Shown here: positions 46,270-57,246 of the stretch, piece after piece
Layout: the number at the start of each line of letters is the position of its first letter
Position numbering within the stretch: position 1 is the first letter of the stretch
NCBI GenBank assembly: GCA_033032865.1
Contig: JAWHQI010000040.1
Span: forward strand, 12,073,001-12,137,000
DNA length: 64,000 nt
From: Dactylorhiza incarnata
Taxonomy: Eukaryota; Streptophyta; Magnoliopsida; Asparagales; Orchidaceae
Reading direction: 5' to 3'
Notes under the pieces: model-generated
The model's input: the letters and a program-made list of their open reading frames with translations, nothing else
The model's database searches: none
Told to the model about the DNA's origin: nothing
Made by a program: the position numbers and the translations under genes

Positions 46270-47128
46270 TTGTATAATTAATGTGTGTACATCTTGTGTG
46301 TCAACTGTAGTATCATTCTTAGCAGCATGTATTCTTTTTCAAGGATTTTAGTGACATCAGATTATACATATACAAATATATACATATATATATTAGCGAA
46401 TTTTAATTTCTATCTAAATTTCTTTAATATTATTTTTATATTAATATTATTTTTATTATTTATTATTATTATTATTTTTATTATATATATATTCAAATAT
46501 AAATTAACTTTATATAGTTTATATTTTCATGTAGTAAATTTTAAATCGACGGAAAGACACGACAAATTCGACAGGAAACTTCAACAAAATCGACGGGAAG
46601 CTTTAAAGGAAAGTCGACGGAAGGTTTTAAGGAAAAATCGACTGGACGAGAAGTCGATCGACGGGAAGGGAAGTCGATCGGCGGGACTTTAAGTAGAATT
46701 CAAAAAAAAAAAGTAAAAATCGACGGGATGGTAAGTCAATCAACAGGAAGGGAAGTTGATTGATGGGCAGTCCCGTCGATTCCTACTTAGAGGCTCGACA
46801 GACTTGATTCCCTGCTTTTTCTCGACGATCGACGGGAGGTTATTATATATTTAACTTATTTATAGTTTATATTTACATATATAAATATAGTTTTTGTTTA
46901 ATAAATATTTTTAAATACTTTACATATACATTTAGTATACTTTTACATATTTACCTTACTATTTAGTTTCATATATAAATATATACTTAAATAGTTCATT
47001 TTTACATATATATATATATAAATATTAGTTAAAACAAATCATTTATTCAATAATGTACATAAAATATTACAAATTTTGTTTAATTAAACTAAAAGCTATA
47101 ATAAAATATGTATAAATGATTATTCATC
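46270..47128. repeat. AT-rich insert with TCGACGGGAAG array
   Basis: Replaces the 5' part of the right E3 LTR. 46285-46540 and 46850-47120 are AT simple sequence (TATATA, TTATTA). Between them (46548-46835) about ten variants of TCGACGGGAAG occur, some fused into AAGTCGATCGACGGG, and one inverted TCCCGTCGAT. No ends were identified. Confidence 0.6.
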
Positions 47129-47477
47129 AATGACGATACCTTAACTTAGTTATTCATTCTTGTTCTCACAATGATATCATAGTGTGTACTTTGTTGACAC
47201 AACAATATCATCGTGTTATCCTTATTGTCATGACAATTAATGACTTATTCTTTCTGCTGTCTCCTGCTAGTAATCTCAGTGATATCGCCGTGTGTATCTT
47301 ATTGACACGACGATATTTGCCTTAGATATTTTTGCTTGATCTTTATATTTTATACTTAGTATGTGTGATGTTTTAACCTGCTCATGTCACATCAAAAACA
47401 CATTAAATTCAAATTGTACTTATCATTGACTTGGAGACTTCTCCAAATCTAGAACATTGTAGGCAGTGTTCCCAACA
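47129..47477 (-). repeat. E3 right LTR, truncated
   Basis: Last 349 bp of the LTR, aligned with 43125-43473 at about 90% by eye, ending GTTCCCAACA. Followed by TTGAT, the partner of GTGAT at 17710. Confidence 0.75.
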
Positions 47478-47482
47478 TTGAT

Positions 47483-47652
47483 GGCGTGGTCCAGTTATCG
47501 ATCGACAAAGCCCGATCTAGCCCTATGCTAGGCTTGCACTATCTAATACCATAAATCAACACAACCAAACACATTCATCAAATACATTGTGTATTCATCT
47601 ACATTGTGATGACTTTTTCAAATCAGGAACATTGTGGGCAATTTTCTCAACA
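47483..47652 (-). repeat. E4 left LTR, remaining part
   Basis: Resumes GGCGTGGTCCAG after E3 and ends TTTTCTCAACA, followed by a weak polypurine tract (47653-47666). The pre-end phrase GGAACATTGTGGGCA is nearly identical to the E3 LTR end. Confidence 0.65.
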
Positions 47653-47759
47653 ATCTTCACCTATTTGAAGAAGGCAGAACCTCAAATGTAGATGAACTAC
47701 ACATAAACAATATAAACAAAATGGACACAGATAAAGTCAGCATTCCAAAATTTCATCTA

Positions 47760-48121
47760 TTAATAGATTAAAATGTTTAGACATGTTAAGCTACACTAGT
47801 CTCTTTCCCTTATGACAATGCCCCCAGTCCCCTTTGCTCTCTTGGCTGATCTTACTTCAGCTTCCTCTTTCTTCTATCTTTGTCTTTCAATATATCTATA
47901 AGGCTTCAAAATGTATCTGAGAGGGGCTGGAGTAGCATCAGATTTATCCTTGTTGTTCTTGAAGTGAATTCTCCTCTTAGTCTCGGTTTCTTGATGCTTC
48001 TTCCATTCAGTTGAATTGTAATATTTGCTTATGTCCTGACTCCCTTTACTGTAAGCTTCCCAAGTAGAGAGGATGATGTTCCTGGACCGAGTGCGCGACC
48101 ACTCAAAGTTTGGGTCCTTCT
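47760..48121 (-). pseudogene. E4 ORF, C-terminal part
   Basis: Minus strand encodes KDPNFEWSRTRSRNIILSTWEAYSKG and APLRYILKPYRYIERQ, which align with E3 EDYEQWSPKSREIFLNAWEH and SLRYHPKPNGYFTRQ. It is cut at 48121 by E5 within TSD CTTCT; the upstream part is at 53663. Stops and shifts present. Confidence 0.65.
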
Positions 48122-50254
48122 TGTAAGATCTCTTTTTCCAAAACCCGTTCGGGTACTTGAAAACTCGAACCTCTCCCGTATCACACGGTCAAGGTGGATC
48201 TTCGCCCAGAATCGTTGCCTTGCGGTGTCACCAACACTCGGGTTAGTCAACATCGCTCAGCACCGACCCTGCCGGCTATACAATCATAAGTAAAATATGC
48301 CAAAGTGAAGTACAGAAATAAGGGCATGTCCATAAGTCACAACATCATATAATGAAACAGAAAGTCCAAAAAGAGAAGTACAAGTAAAAAGGGCTTAAGC
48401 CTGATACATATCCAAAATAAGTACTATCTCTCTCTCTCTACAACATGCGGAAACTACAACCAAACTCTCAAATGCAGAAATCTAACTATCTAATCATCGA
48501 TCTGTGGCGTCGCGGTAGTACGCTGCATCCGCTGTTCAGGTCCTGCCATCTCGTCCTGCTGCGCGCGGGACAACTCCGTCTCCTCGGACTCCTGCAGTCA
48601 CACCGACCGTTAGTCATAAAGACTAAGTCGCTTTGTCCTCGCCTCCCTCCACGACTCCTAGGAACCGAGCGGGAGGAAGAAGCGGAGGACAAAAAGGGGT
48701 AAACAAGAAGAGGTGACATGACACTAATTTAGCAGGTATACGTAAAGCAGTAAAACTAGATAGCAGTATAGTGCATATAAATGACAGTAAAGTAGAGCAT
48801 GAAATAAAGCAGTAATAGTAAGAAAATGCGATGCAGTAAGTAAAACTAATCTACCATCACAGATTCGTACCTTAACTTATATGAACGCCCATACGATATA
48901 TAAGTTAAGATGTCCAGGTAACCCATCATATAAAAGAGCCATACTAATTTATATGATGGGATATGCAGATGTGCGTTATGTTATGCTATGTTTATGATGT
49001 GAATTATGCGGCCATGCAATGCAACTCACCCACACGACTCCATGCGCACAGACCTTTATAGTTCCCAATTTGTTTGAAAGGAAGCCAACCTTTCGGGTAC
49101 CGACCATCGTGGCTCACGGTGGCAGTGGATCGGGCACTCCACATCCTAGGCGGGTATGGTCACTACCAAGCCTAGACCTCATGTATGCCTCAACGCTAAG
49201 AACACAACAGCGGAGCTCCTGCGTACTCTTGCTGGAATCCACCAGACTTTAAGGTCGGGGTGGGTTATTAGGGATTGTCCTCCAGACTACGGTACTCAAA
49301 CTTACCGGCCCTCTAAACCTCACCCTCACCTGAGTCAATGTACTACCGTCGGTGACATGAATGGCCTAGTACCGAAGACTCGCCACTAATTGCATAAGAA
49401 ACAGGTGTTTAACATGTCCACCCGAGCTTTCGGCTCAGGGACTAACACACAAGATGATCCAACCCATCTCCTTCCCCGAGGAGATCCATACCAGTTTGCA
49501 GACCTACTTAGTCTACTCTTGCCTACAAATTTAGTTAGTGTTATATTTAGGGTGAATCTTGGACTTCCCGCAGTGTACTCCGTAAGGGGCCCCTAACGGT
49601 ACTACAGATCAATTGGCTCAACCCCACTATCCTCCTCAAGATAATTAATTTAGTTGGTGATTAACGTTTGGTTCACCCCTCATCATTTCATATAGTTAAA
49701 GTGACTTAGCTCATCTCCCGTCCCACCCCATCGGGTTGGACGTGCCTCCACACCTCATATACTAACCCTAACACAACCTCACAACTAACCCTAGGATTGA
49801 CCTTCCATGAATAATTGTGTGCTATAACTCAATTACTGATTGTATATAACTTCTAAACACTACTTAGTGGTCTGAATTGTCTAAAACTCAAAATTCTGTT
49901 TTCACTAAACGCAGACCACTAAGTTGAACTAACTACCAACACCATAAGGGAACCCTTCTAAAAACTCATCACCAGGGTCTCTAATAATTATCCTAGGCTC
50001 CCACTGACCTTAATAAGGTATGCTCTAATTTCCATAGTTTTCCATATTAATTTGGTATTTAATATAATTTAAAGTAGTTACGGCCTTAAGTCAAATTGCA
50101 CATGAACTACCCTCAAAATGATTCTTCATGCTACATGAAAATTATCAGTAAGGTAATATCCCATATCAAGGTGGTTCACGGAGTTCCATGACCCTAGGGT
50201 GTGATTTGGCCTACTAAATCATCATAGTTGTATAATTACCAAAATGCCACTATA

Positions 50255-50587
50255 CAACAACAACAACAACAACAGAACCCATATAGTCCCCAATCATTGG
50301 GGGTATGGGCGGGGGAAGATTGGAAATAGACCTAACCTTTGGCCCTATGCCCAAAGTGGCTTCTCTCAGAGGAGAAAGACCGAACCTTTGACAATAGATG
50401 CACAAAGTGGCTGCTCACAGATTACCACTGAAATAGTAGCCCCCTATACCGTCACGTTTGCTGCGGAATCATGCCCTCAAATCAAATCCAAAGACATCAG
50501 AGAGGGCAGACTCAAGAATCCATTTTGATTTATGTGCACATAACCATGCTTCCTTCATTCAGCATCCAGAGCATTGGTCTTGCACAA
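50255..50587 (-). mobile_element. SINE-like insertion with (TTG)n tail
   Basis: 333 bp flanked by perfect 18-bp repeats TACCAAAATGCCACTATA (50237-50254 and 50588-50605). On the minus strand it ends in (TTG)n after a CATACCCCCAATGATTGGGG hairpin-like stretch, as in Au/Sol-type plant SINEs. A B-box-like GGTTCGGTC lies inside, but no convincing tRNA-like A box is near the 5' end, so it may be a 5'-rearranged or divergent family. Confidence 0.7.
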
Positions 50588-50710
50588 TACCAAAATGCCA
50601 CTATAATTAGGAAAAATAGTAATTCACTTCTAAAAATTCTCCAAAAATTACCAAGTGTCCAAATGAGGACCTAGAGTCCTCTGCCAAAGGATTGTGTCAT
50701 TACCATGTGA

Positions 50711-51185
50711 TTTGACATTTTAAAATGATTTAATACTCAAGTGATGTAAATTCCAATTTCTACATGAAGTGCATGAAATACAATTCTACAAGCTTCCAAA
50801 CAATTATCATGGGCATATATTAGCATTGAATGACAGATAACCAAGTTTCACAAATTTTCCCCATGATTTGACATTTTAAAAAGATTTAATACTCAAGTGA
50901 TGTAAATTCTAATTTCTACATGAAGTACATGAAATACAATTTTACAAGCTTCCAAACAATTATCATGGGCATATATTAGCATTGAATGACAGATAACCAA
51001 GTTTCACAATTTTGCCCCTTGATTTGACATTTTAAAAAGATTTAATACTCAAGTGATGTAAATTCCAATTTCTACATGAAATACAATTCTACAAGCTTCC
51101 ACACAATTATCATGGGCATATATTAGCATTGAATGACAGATAACCAAGTTTCACAATTTTTCCCCATGATTTGACATTTTTCAAA
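50711..51185 (+). repeat. 156-bp tandem repeat, three units and a partial
   Basis: Units begin TTTGACATTTT at 50711, 50867, 51023 and 51170. The first two are 156 bp; the third is 147 bp through a short deletion. Nearly identical by eye, so recently amplified. Confidence 0.85.
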
Positions 51186-53029
51186 ATTAAATTCCCTTAA
51201 GCTAGCAAACACTTAAAATTTCCTACGCAAAGGATAATGCTTCAATAAATCATAACAAAATTACTATGGTCCATTTTCATCCCTAATCAGCCACTGATGA
51301 AGTTTCAAAGCCATACAAGGTCATATGACCATGTATTTTATTTATTAAGGAAAGGGGTGGCAATTTCATTTATTAGGAAGAAACATACTTAAATACCTCT
51401 AAAAATTCTCATTAAATTAACTAAGTCATTTTATGCTCCTACAAACATATCTACAAAGTTCTGAGCCAAGGCAAGAACATTTGGTCCTATGCCCTTCACA
51501 AATCTCACCTTGCACCCTTAAGGGTTTACCCTTAGGGTTTTAGGTCACACCACCCTAATGGCTCCAAATGGACCAATAGGGTGTGCCACATGCATTTTCA
51601 TATCCATACCCACATAGACATTATGATGGGAGGAGGCTAACACACTCAACTCCTCAAAATGACCTAAACTATAATTTGACCCTTATAGGCCCTCATTAGG
51701 GTTTCCCATTTTCCATATCAAATCAACTCCAAATGGAGTGAAATTTTAGATAGGAACTACTCATGTACAAAAGAGCATGCCACCAAAGTTTGGTGTCATT
51801 TGGACATCATATGCTCTAAAAATCAACTTAATTTAAATATTTTAACTACCACAAAAACCCTAGGTAAAAGTGTCCACCAAGGGCTTTCCCTTTGGCAGGG
51901 CGTGCCCCTAGGGTATACCTACCCATGGTTAAAAGCATAGCTCCAAAGCTTGAAGGGTTTGACCTAGGTAATTAATTTAGTGGACTGACCTAGTGTAGGA
52001 CCAGTCCTAGTAAAACAGCTCCCTAGGGAGCTGTACGTCACCAAATGACCTGAACTTAAGCCTTACTGAAAGTCAAGATCAAGGCCTACAACTTTCACGT
52101 TGGGCACTTTTTCTAATTCGGCCTTTAAGAGGCCTTAATTAATTATTGAAGTGGACTAAATATTAGAGGCAGAAAATCTAACTATTGAATTAATTAAATA
52201 TAGAAAATATGAGATCTGCACGAATCTTGGCGCAGATCTAACGACAGCGCCGTCGTCTTCTTCCTTAGCCAACGGCTGGGATTCTCCCGTGCTGGGCTGA
52301 GTTACTCCCCCATTTCGTGGCCACCTGGTGGCCACCACGGCCGGCCACCACCGCCACCACCTTTGTGGTGGTCGGGGCTACAACTCCCGGCGACATGGCG
52401 GTCGGAGGGGGCGTTTTCCGGCGATCCTGGGTGTCTCATTGTGAGCCGAAATCCATGGATTTCGGAGGTGGATCCGGGCTCAATTGAGCCCGATCCTTCA
52501 ACATTTTGTGATGAGAAGCTAGCATGGGGGGAGGGGAGGAGAAATGAACCACTATTGGTGCGTGGCGGCGGCTTCGACATCGGTTGGCCATGGATTTTCC
52601 TTGCTCCGGCGACCCCGCTCCCGATCTTGATTCTCCAGCTAAAGCTCTGCTCCAGGTGCCGTTCTCGACTGCTCTCGACCTCCTGAAGCTAGTGGTGTGG
52701 TTGAATTGAAGTGGGGAGGCCTCTACATGTTGTTTTGAACTTAGGCCTCCTCGGTCCTCTCATGGCTGCCACCCTCCTGCACCAGCTGGCCCCTTGCTTC
52801 CACCTGGGTTAAGCCCAGACCCACAGTAATCAGGGGAGACCCCTAGGCTGATTGGAGGAGGAGTGTAGAGGAGGGGGGTGTTAGCTTTTTCTTTTGCTTT
52901 TGCTTTTTGAACCACTTTTTGTCCCCCTCTTATTTGGTTAATCAAGCCTAAGCTTTGGGTTCAGTCCAAGGTTGATGATGGCATGACCTAGGTCCATGAA
53001 AGATGGTTAATTGATGGGTGTTGGGGTTC

Positions 53030-53560
53030 CACTCAATTTAGGCTTGGAATTTCACCATTAATGGGCTATGTTGACCATGGTTGACTTTGGTCAACCAAGG
53101 TGAGTGGGTTGACCCCACTTGGAGGTCATGGGTCCCTTAACATCACACAACATTAGTTGGTCCATGGTGGGGCTCCAATTGGTTCAATTTAATCAAAGGG
53201 GGGGGGGGGTGATTTTGACCTAAATTAAGCTAGAGTTGACTTTGGTCAAATTGGTCAATTGGTTGACCAAGTGATGGGGCTTTTAGGTCCAATGAGTTCC
53301 TTAAAGTGTTTAGAGTGTGGTGGTAAAGTCAATTTGAACATGTAGAGTCAATTGAATCCTAATTGACTTAGTTTGGTTAATGTTGACCTATTGTTGACTT
53401 TGGTCAATTTCATGCAATTGGGTCCCACCCAAGTGCAATTCTCAAGGTGATGGTCTTCCTTAGTGGTTAGGGCATCATAAGTGAGGTCAATTTGGACAAT
53501 TGAGGGTCAATTGACCTAGTTGAGGGGCTTAGGGTTAGGTTAGCTTTTGAGCTTTGGTGT
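53030..53560. promoter_or_regulatory. Dense TTGAC(C/T) array in E5
   Basis: By eye 18 copies of TTGACC, TTGACT or their complements in about 500 bp, near the sense start of the LTR (U3). TTGAC(C/T) is the W-box core bound by WRKY factors. A G10 run interrupts it near 53200. Confidence 0.6.
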
Positions 53561-53662
53561 GCACTTAGCAATTTCTACCCTAGTCTAAGGTCCTTGTGGC
53601 CACTCACCTCACCCCTATGCCCTAACATTTCCAATGGGTCTAGAAGAATTGGGGATGTTACA

Positions 53663-55350
53663 CTTCTCCATTTCCTCCCCATGTTTCCATCATCACCAGT
53701 GACTACTGCTTTACCTTTGATAGTGTAGATGATTGTTGCATAGTCAACATCATATGGATCTGGAGGCATATAGTATTCTTCTTCTTGATATTGTTGTACA
53801 GGACTGAATTGAGGCTGTACTTCTTCAGAATTTCATTGTTCTGGTGGCAGGTAAGGTTGACGACAAAGGGCTATGTGAATTTCATTTAGTAACCAGCAGA
53901 CTTGGTATGCTCATATCTTCTCCCCCTTTCTGGCTTCTTCAAATGTATTCTTGCAAATTTCTTCCATGCATTCCTCCATCTTAATAGTCAAATCTTGATT
54001 GCAAAGCTCCATATTTTCAGCAGACCTGTTAAGGATTTCAGTTTTGCTTTCAGATATTTTATTTGTAAGCCAGCTTATAACACTCTCCTTGTCTCCACCC
54101 AGGGATATCAAGATCTGCTTTGCCTGATTAGTATTTTGAACAAACTCCTCCATCTTTTCATATAAACTTTTCAATACTTTAACATTCCGCTCTACAGCAC
54201 CACCAACTCTTATGAACTAGCTGGTGAGTTGTGCATTCATATGATCAATTTCTTCTTTTAACACATCCATCTTCCCAGTCATCTCTAACTTGACTTATTT
54301 TATGGCTCTATCCCCATAAGTTTCAAAATACTTTCTTTGTTCACCCAGTAGGAGCCTCATTTAATCAATATGGATTCAGATGGTTCTTCAAGAATGGCTT
54401 GAACAGATGAACTTGGCACTTCAGTTTCCTTTTTTAGCTCTATGTAAGGCAGTATTTAGAAACAAATCATCATCATACTCTGCATCTGGAGAGTCAGACA
54501 CAAGTATTGTGCTGGCTGCTTTTTAATGCTCTTAGACTCCTGAGGGCATAACCAATTCTCCACAGATGTTCTCCTCTATTGCAACATCTTCAGCTAACTC
54601 TCCTTGAGCATGTGTTGGGCTTGTCATAATGTTAGTAAGAATTGGGCCCTCTTGGGCAGAGAGCTCAGGTTGAGTATCCCCCTCAACCAAATCCTTCAGT
54701 ACTTCAGAAATCATTTCAGGGGCAGAAGGCTCAAAGTGAGTCTTCCCCTCAGTTCCAGCTGGCTCTTGGGCATGATGCTCAAATTGAGTATCCCCCTCAC
54801 CTTAACTCACTTCTTCCCCAGCTTGACTTGCAGAGCTTTCATGTATTTTAGCTATCACCATTGCTGGCTCAGGTACATATATTGCAGCTAACAACCCTGT
54901 TGTCTCCCTTTCAGAATCACCCTCAATCTCTGCAGGGGTAGTAGCAGCAACTTGCTCACCACTGAGAGCTGCCAATTCTTTTGGCACTTTAGTATCAACT
55001 ACCTTGCTTGCTCTAGAAGTACTTCCCAACAACTTCACTCCTACCTTAGGAAAGGCCTGCCCCCATTTGGCCACAGCCTTGAGGTCTATCCTCTTCAAGT
55101 AGTACATGGATGCACCTAGGGATTGATTTAACTTAAGTTCTGCAAAGGAATTTGTTGAGAATATTATCCAAAAGATTCCTGATTTGAAGAAGGCCTTAAG
55201 ATGACAATAAACATCTTGTATTTAATGCCTGTATGAGTTTCGATGCGATAGGTACAACAAAAATGCTTGGCTAATATAATGTTAGGCTTATGGTCACCTA
55301 TATAGGTTTTGCCCTTGTAATCCCTCAAGGTGCAAAACTCATGTTGACCT
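53663..55350 (-). pseudogene. E4 ORF, N-terminal and middle parts
   Basis: Homologue of the E3 ORF in pieces: GASMYYLKRIDLKAVAKWGQ (55140-55050; E3 has IHHMRRMDIKVLDRWEKG), an acidic middle (55000-54530), a coiled-coil segment (54174-53911: MKSLYEKMEEFVQNTNQAKQ) and MPPDPYDVDYATIIYTIKG (53769-53710). Upstream to 55350 an open stretch (FCTLRDYKGKTYIGDHKPN) probably belongs to the plant-transposon domain. Multiple stops and frame changes; the gene is cut at 53663 by E5. No polymerase motifs. Confidence 0.6.
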
Positions 55351-55399
55351 ATGATCTAATCCTATATTAGACATGCATTATCATGAGGAAAAGCAACAT

Positions 55400-55965
55400 A
55401 GATAAAAGAAATGAAAGGAAGGAGGAAAGATTAGTCTAAGTCAAATGTCGACTGCATCGACTGAATGACTAAGGAAAATATCAACTGCATTGACTGGAAG
55501 CTAAGTCATTTGTCGACTACATCGACTAAACAATTAAGTAATTTATCGACTGCATTGACTGGACAATTAAGTTTGTCGACTGCATTGATTGAAAGACTAC
55601 TTAATTTATCGACTGCATCGTCTAGGCTGTGACAAAAGGATCTTTCCAGGATTGATTGCTCAAGTATGGACTGTATCAGGTTATGCCTTTAATATGGAGT
55701 TTATCGACTATATCATGTCTATAAGAACTGAAGGATTGTATCAACTACAAGTGCTGAAGGATTGCATCGACGGCATAAGAATATTTTGTCGGCCTGAAGC
55801 GTGTTCTAATGGCCCTATGCTGCAATCAAGCCACAAATTGCTCAGTCATTCAAATTGATTTGAATTCGGCTTTCTGCTGCAATAAACAAGGTGCTTTAAG
55901 AGGAAATAGATTATACTCATTGATTTTAGATTGCTATCATTTAAAGGACTTTCCTTAGGGAAAAT
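55400..55965. repeat. TCGACTGCATCGACT motif array
   Basis: Between 55445 and 55625 the words TCGACTGCATCGACT, TCGACTACATCGACT and TCGACTGCATTGACT recur at about 40-bp steps with AAGTAATT spacers. Single copies follow at 55705 and 55765. No ORF of note. Probably part of a decayed LTR interrupted by Copia-2. Confidence 0.55.
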
Positions 55966-57159
55966 TGTTGAAAATGTTGAAGTGGAAGTTAGAGGGCTTT
56001 TGGACCTGGGCGGTCTGGGAGAAGGGCGCGCGACCTGGCGGGTTGTCCGGGCGGTCTGGCTGGTATCAGCCTAGCTGCGGTCTCCTGGAATGACTGCTGG
56101 TATCTGGTCCAAGGCGGCAAGGTGGAGCCGCGCGGTCTGCCTCTGACCGCGTGGCGGGTTGTCCTCTTCTAGGCTGTGGCGGTCTGGTGTGACCGCACAG
56201 GGTAGTCCAGGTTCTCTGGTAGTATTCGCGGACTAAGGAAATTAGTCGCGTGGTCTCAGTGCGCAGTCTCAGGAGGAGGCTGGTATGCGAGCTGATTGCT
56301 GTTCGCGGTCTCAGGAGGAGATCGGCATGCGGACAGGAGTTCGCGATCTGATGGCGAACTAGCTGTGTTCGCGGTCTCGGGCGAACACAGGTGGTGAACA
56401 TCTTCGGGCGGTCTGGCGAGCTCCTTGTGGAGTCGCGGTCTGCTGTGAGAGTGGCGGTCTCTCATGGTCGATGTTGAAGCTGGTGTGTTCACCAAAATGA
56501 AGCAGGAGTCCTGTTGCTGATCGCGCGGGTTGACCGGTCTGGTCGCGCGGTCTGGAGGGTGGTGATCCTATCTCATAGGGTGGTGACTGGATCCGGTCCC
56601 GCGCCTATAAATAGGAGCCACTGTAGCAGCATAACACACAGACACCAAGTGTAAGCTGAGTCCGGCTTGTTCCTGCGGTCTGGTTTATTCTGACCGTGCG
56701 GTCTGCTGATTGAATTCCTTTTGTGCAGCTTCTGCGGATAGTGCGGGCAGCAGCGTTCACCTCTTCCTCTGAAAGTGTTCGGGTGGTCTGCGGCTTGGAG
56801 TTGTGGTGCTGGAGTTCGGGAGAATCAGGAGGTCGGAAGTAGTGGGCGGCTTGATCAGCGAGTTGGTGGAGTTCTGTGATCGTCAAGTCGCTGCGGTCTG
56901 GCAGTGTATTAAAGTCGCAGGGAGGTCGTGCGGTCTGGAGCGGTCTCAGTTATCTGCATTTCCTTGTATTTCCTTTTTTGGTGTTTGTGCTGGCGAAATC
57001 ATGTCTCGCCAAGCATGTCTTGCCCTGTAATGAAGTTTTATGCTATCAATACAGATCACATATTTGCCTGAAGATTGTTTCTGGTTGCTTTGGCTGTATC
57101 TTTTAGTTGCATAATCGATTCCTGCTTGCTCTCACAAGGTCCTTAGAGAAATTTTCACA
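55966..57159 (+). repeat. Copia-2 left LTR
   Basis: 1194 bp. GCGGTCT occurs about 18 times, nearly always in this orientation. TATAAATA at 56606-56613. Confidence 0.95.
56606..56613 (+). promoter_or_regulatory. TATA box in Copia-2 LTR
   Basis: CGCCTATAAATAGGAGCC, about 640 bp into the LTR; identical box at 61887-61894. Confidence 0.75.
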
Positions 57160-57171
57160 TGGAATCAAAGC
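57160..57171 (+). other. Copia-2 primer binding site
   Basis: TGGAATCAAAGC directly after the LTR, a variant of the initiator tRNA-Met complement TGGTATCAGAGC with two changes. Confidence 0.7.
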
Positions 57172-57246
57172 GAGGTTGGAGTGGATAGAGCAGGTTGCAA
57201 CTTAGAGTAGCCATCGCCTTTGTGAAGGAGGAACCAGTGGAGAGCA

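Larger units (their letters stand above)
17715..47477 (-). mobile_element. E3: non-autonomous LTR element nested in the E4 LTR
   Basis: Left LTR 17715-18994 plus 43014-43473, split by Gypsy-1. Polypurine tract follows. One long broken ORF (45924-43559, minus) occupies the interior. The right side retains only the last 349 bp of LTR (47129-47477), about 90% like 43125-43473 by eye. Flanks GTGAT (17710-17714) and TTGAT (47478-47482) make a TSD with one mismatch, and joining them restores the E4 LTR repeat pattern. No pol domain is present, so mobilisation must have come from another element. Confidence 0.65.
48122..53662 (-). mobile_element. E5: probable solo LTR of a large gypsy element
   Basis: 5541 bp with ends TGTAAGATC...GATGTTACA and perfect target duplication CTTCT (48117-48121, 53663-53667) inside the E4 ORF. 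Removing it rejoins the E4 protein alignment. No second internal copy of either end, no pol or gag, so a solo LTR is likelier than a full element. The length fits large gypsy LTRs once the SINE-like insert is subtracted. Orientation minus is inferred from the shared TGTAACATCCCC start with 2213. A GC-rich stretch at 52230-52680 has short ORFs on both strands with no recognisable domain. Confidence 0.65.
15694..55965 (-). mobile_element. E4: non-autonomous LTR element, outermost layer of the nest (right end not found)
   Basis: Left LTR is 15694-17714 plus 47483-47652, split by E3. A weak polypurine tract follows (47653-47666; minus strand ATAGGTGAAGAT before TGTTGAG). The internal ORF lies on the minus strand at 47760-48121 and 53663-55350, split by E5. 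No gag, protease or RT is seen. The ORF and the LTR start (TGTAAGTTATGGGATGT, CCTAGAGGGG, GTGAATAGGTG) are homologous to E3. No right LTR could be matched, so it is lost, too diverged, or obscured by the Copia-2 insertion. Confidence 0.55.

Noticed and set aside
50711..51185. CRISPR-like array
   Set aside because: Units are long, contiguous and without unique spacers; it is a plain tandem repeat in a plant LTR.
52156..52945. GC-rich stretch with ORFs on both strands, possible host exon
   Set aside because: No domain, no splice pattern and located within E5; better explained as LTR leader sequence.
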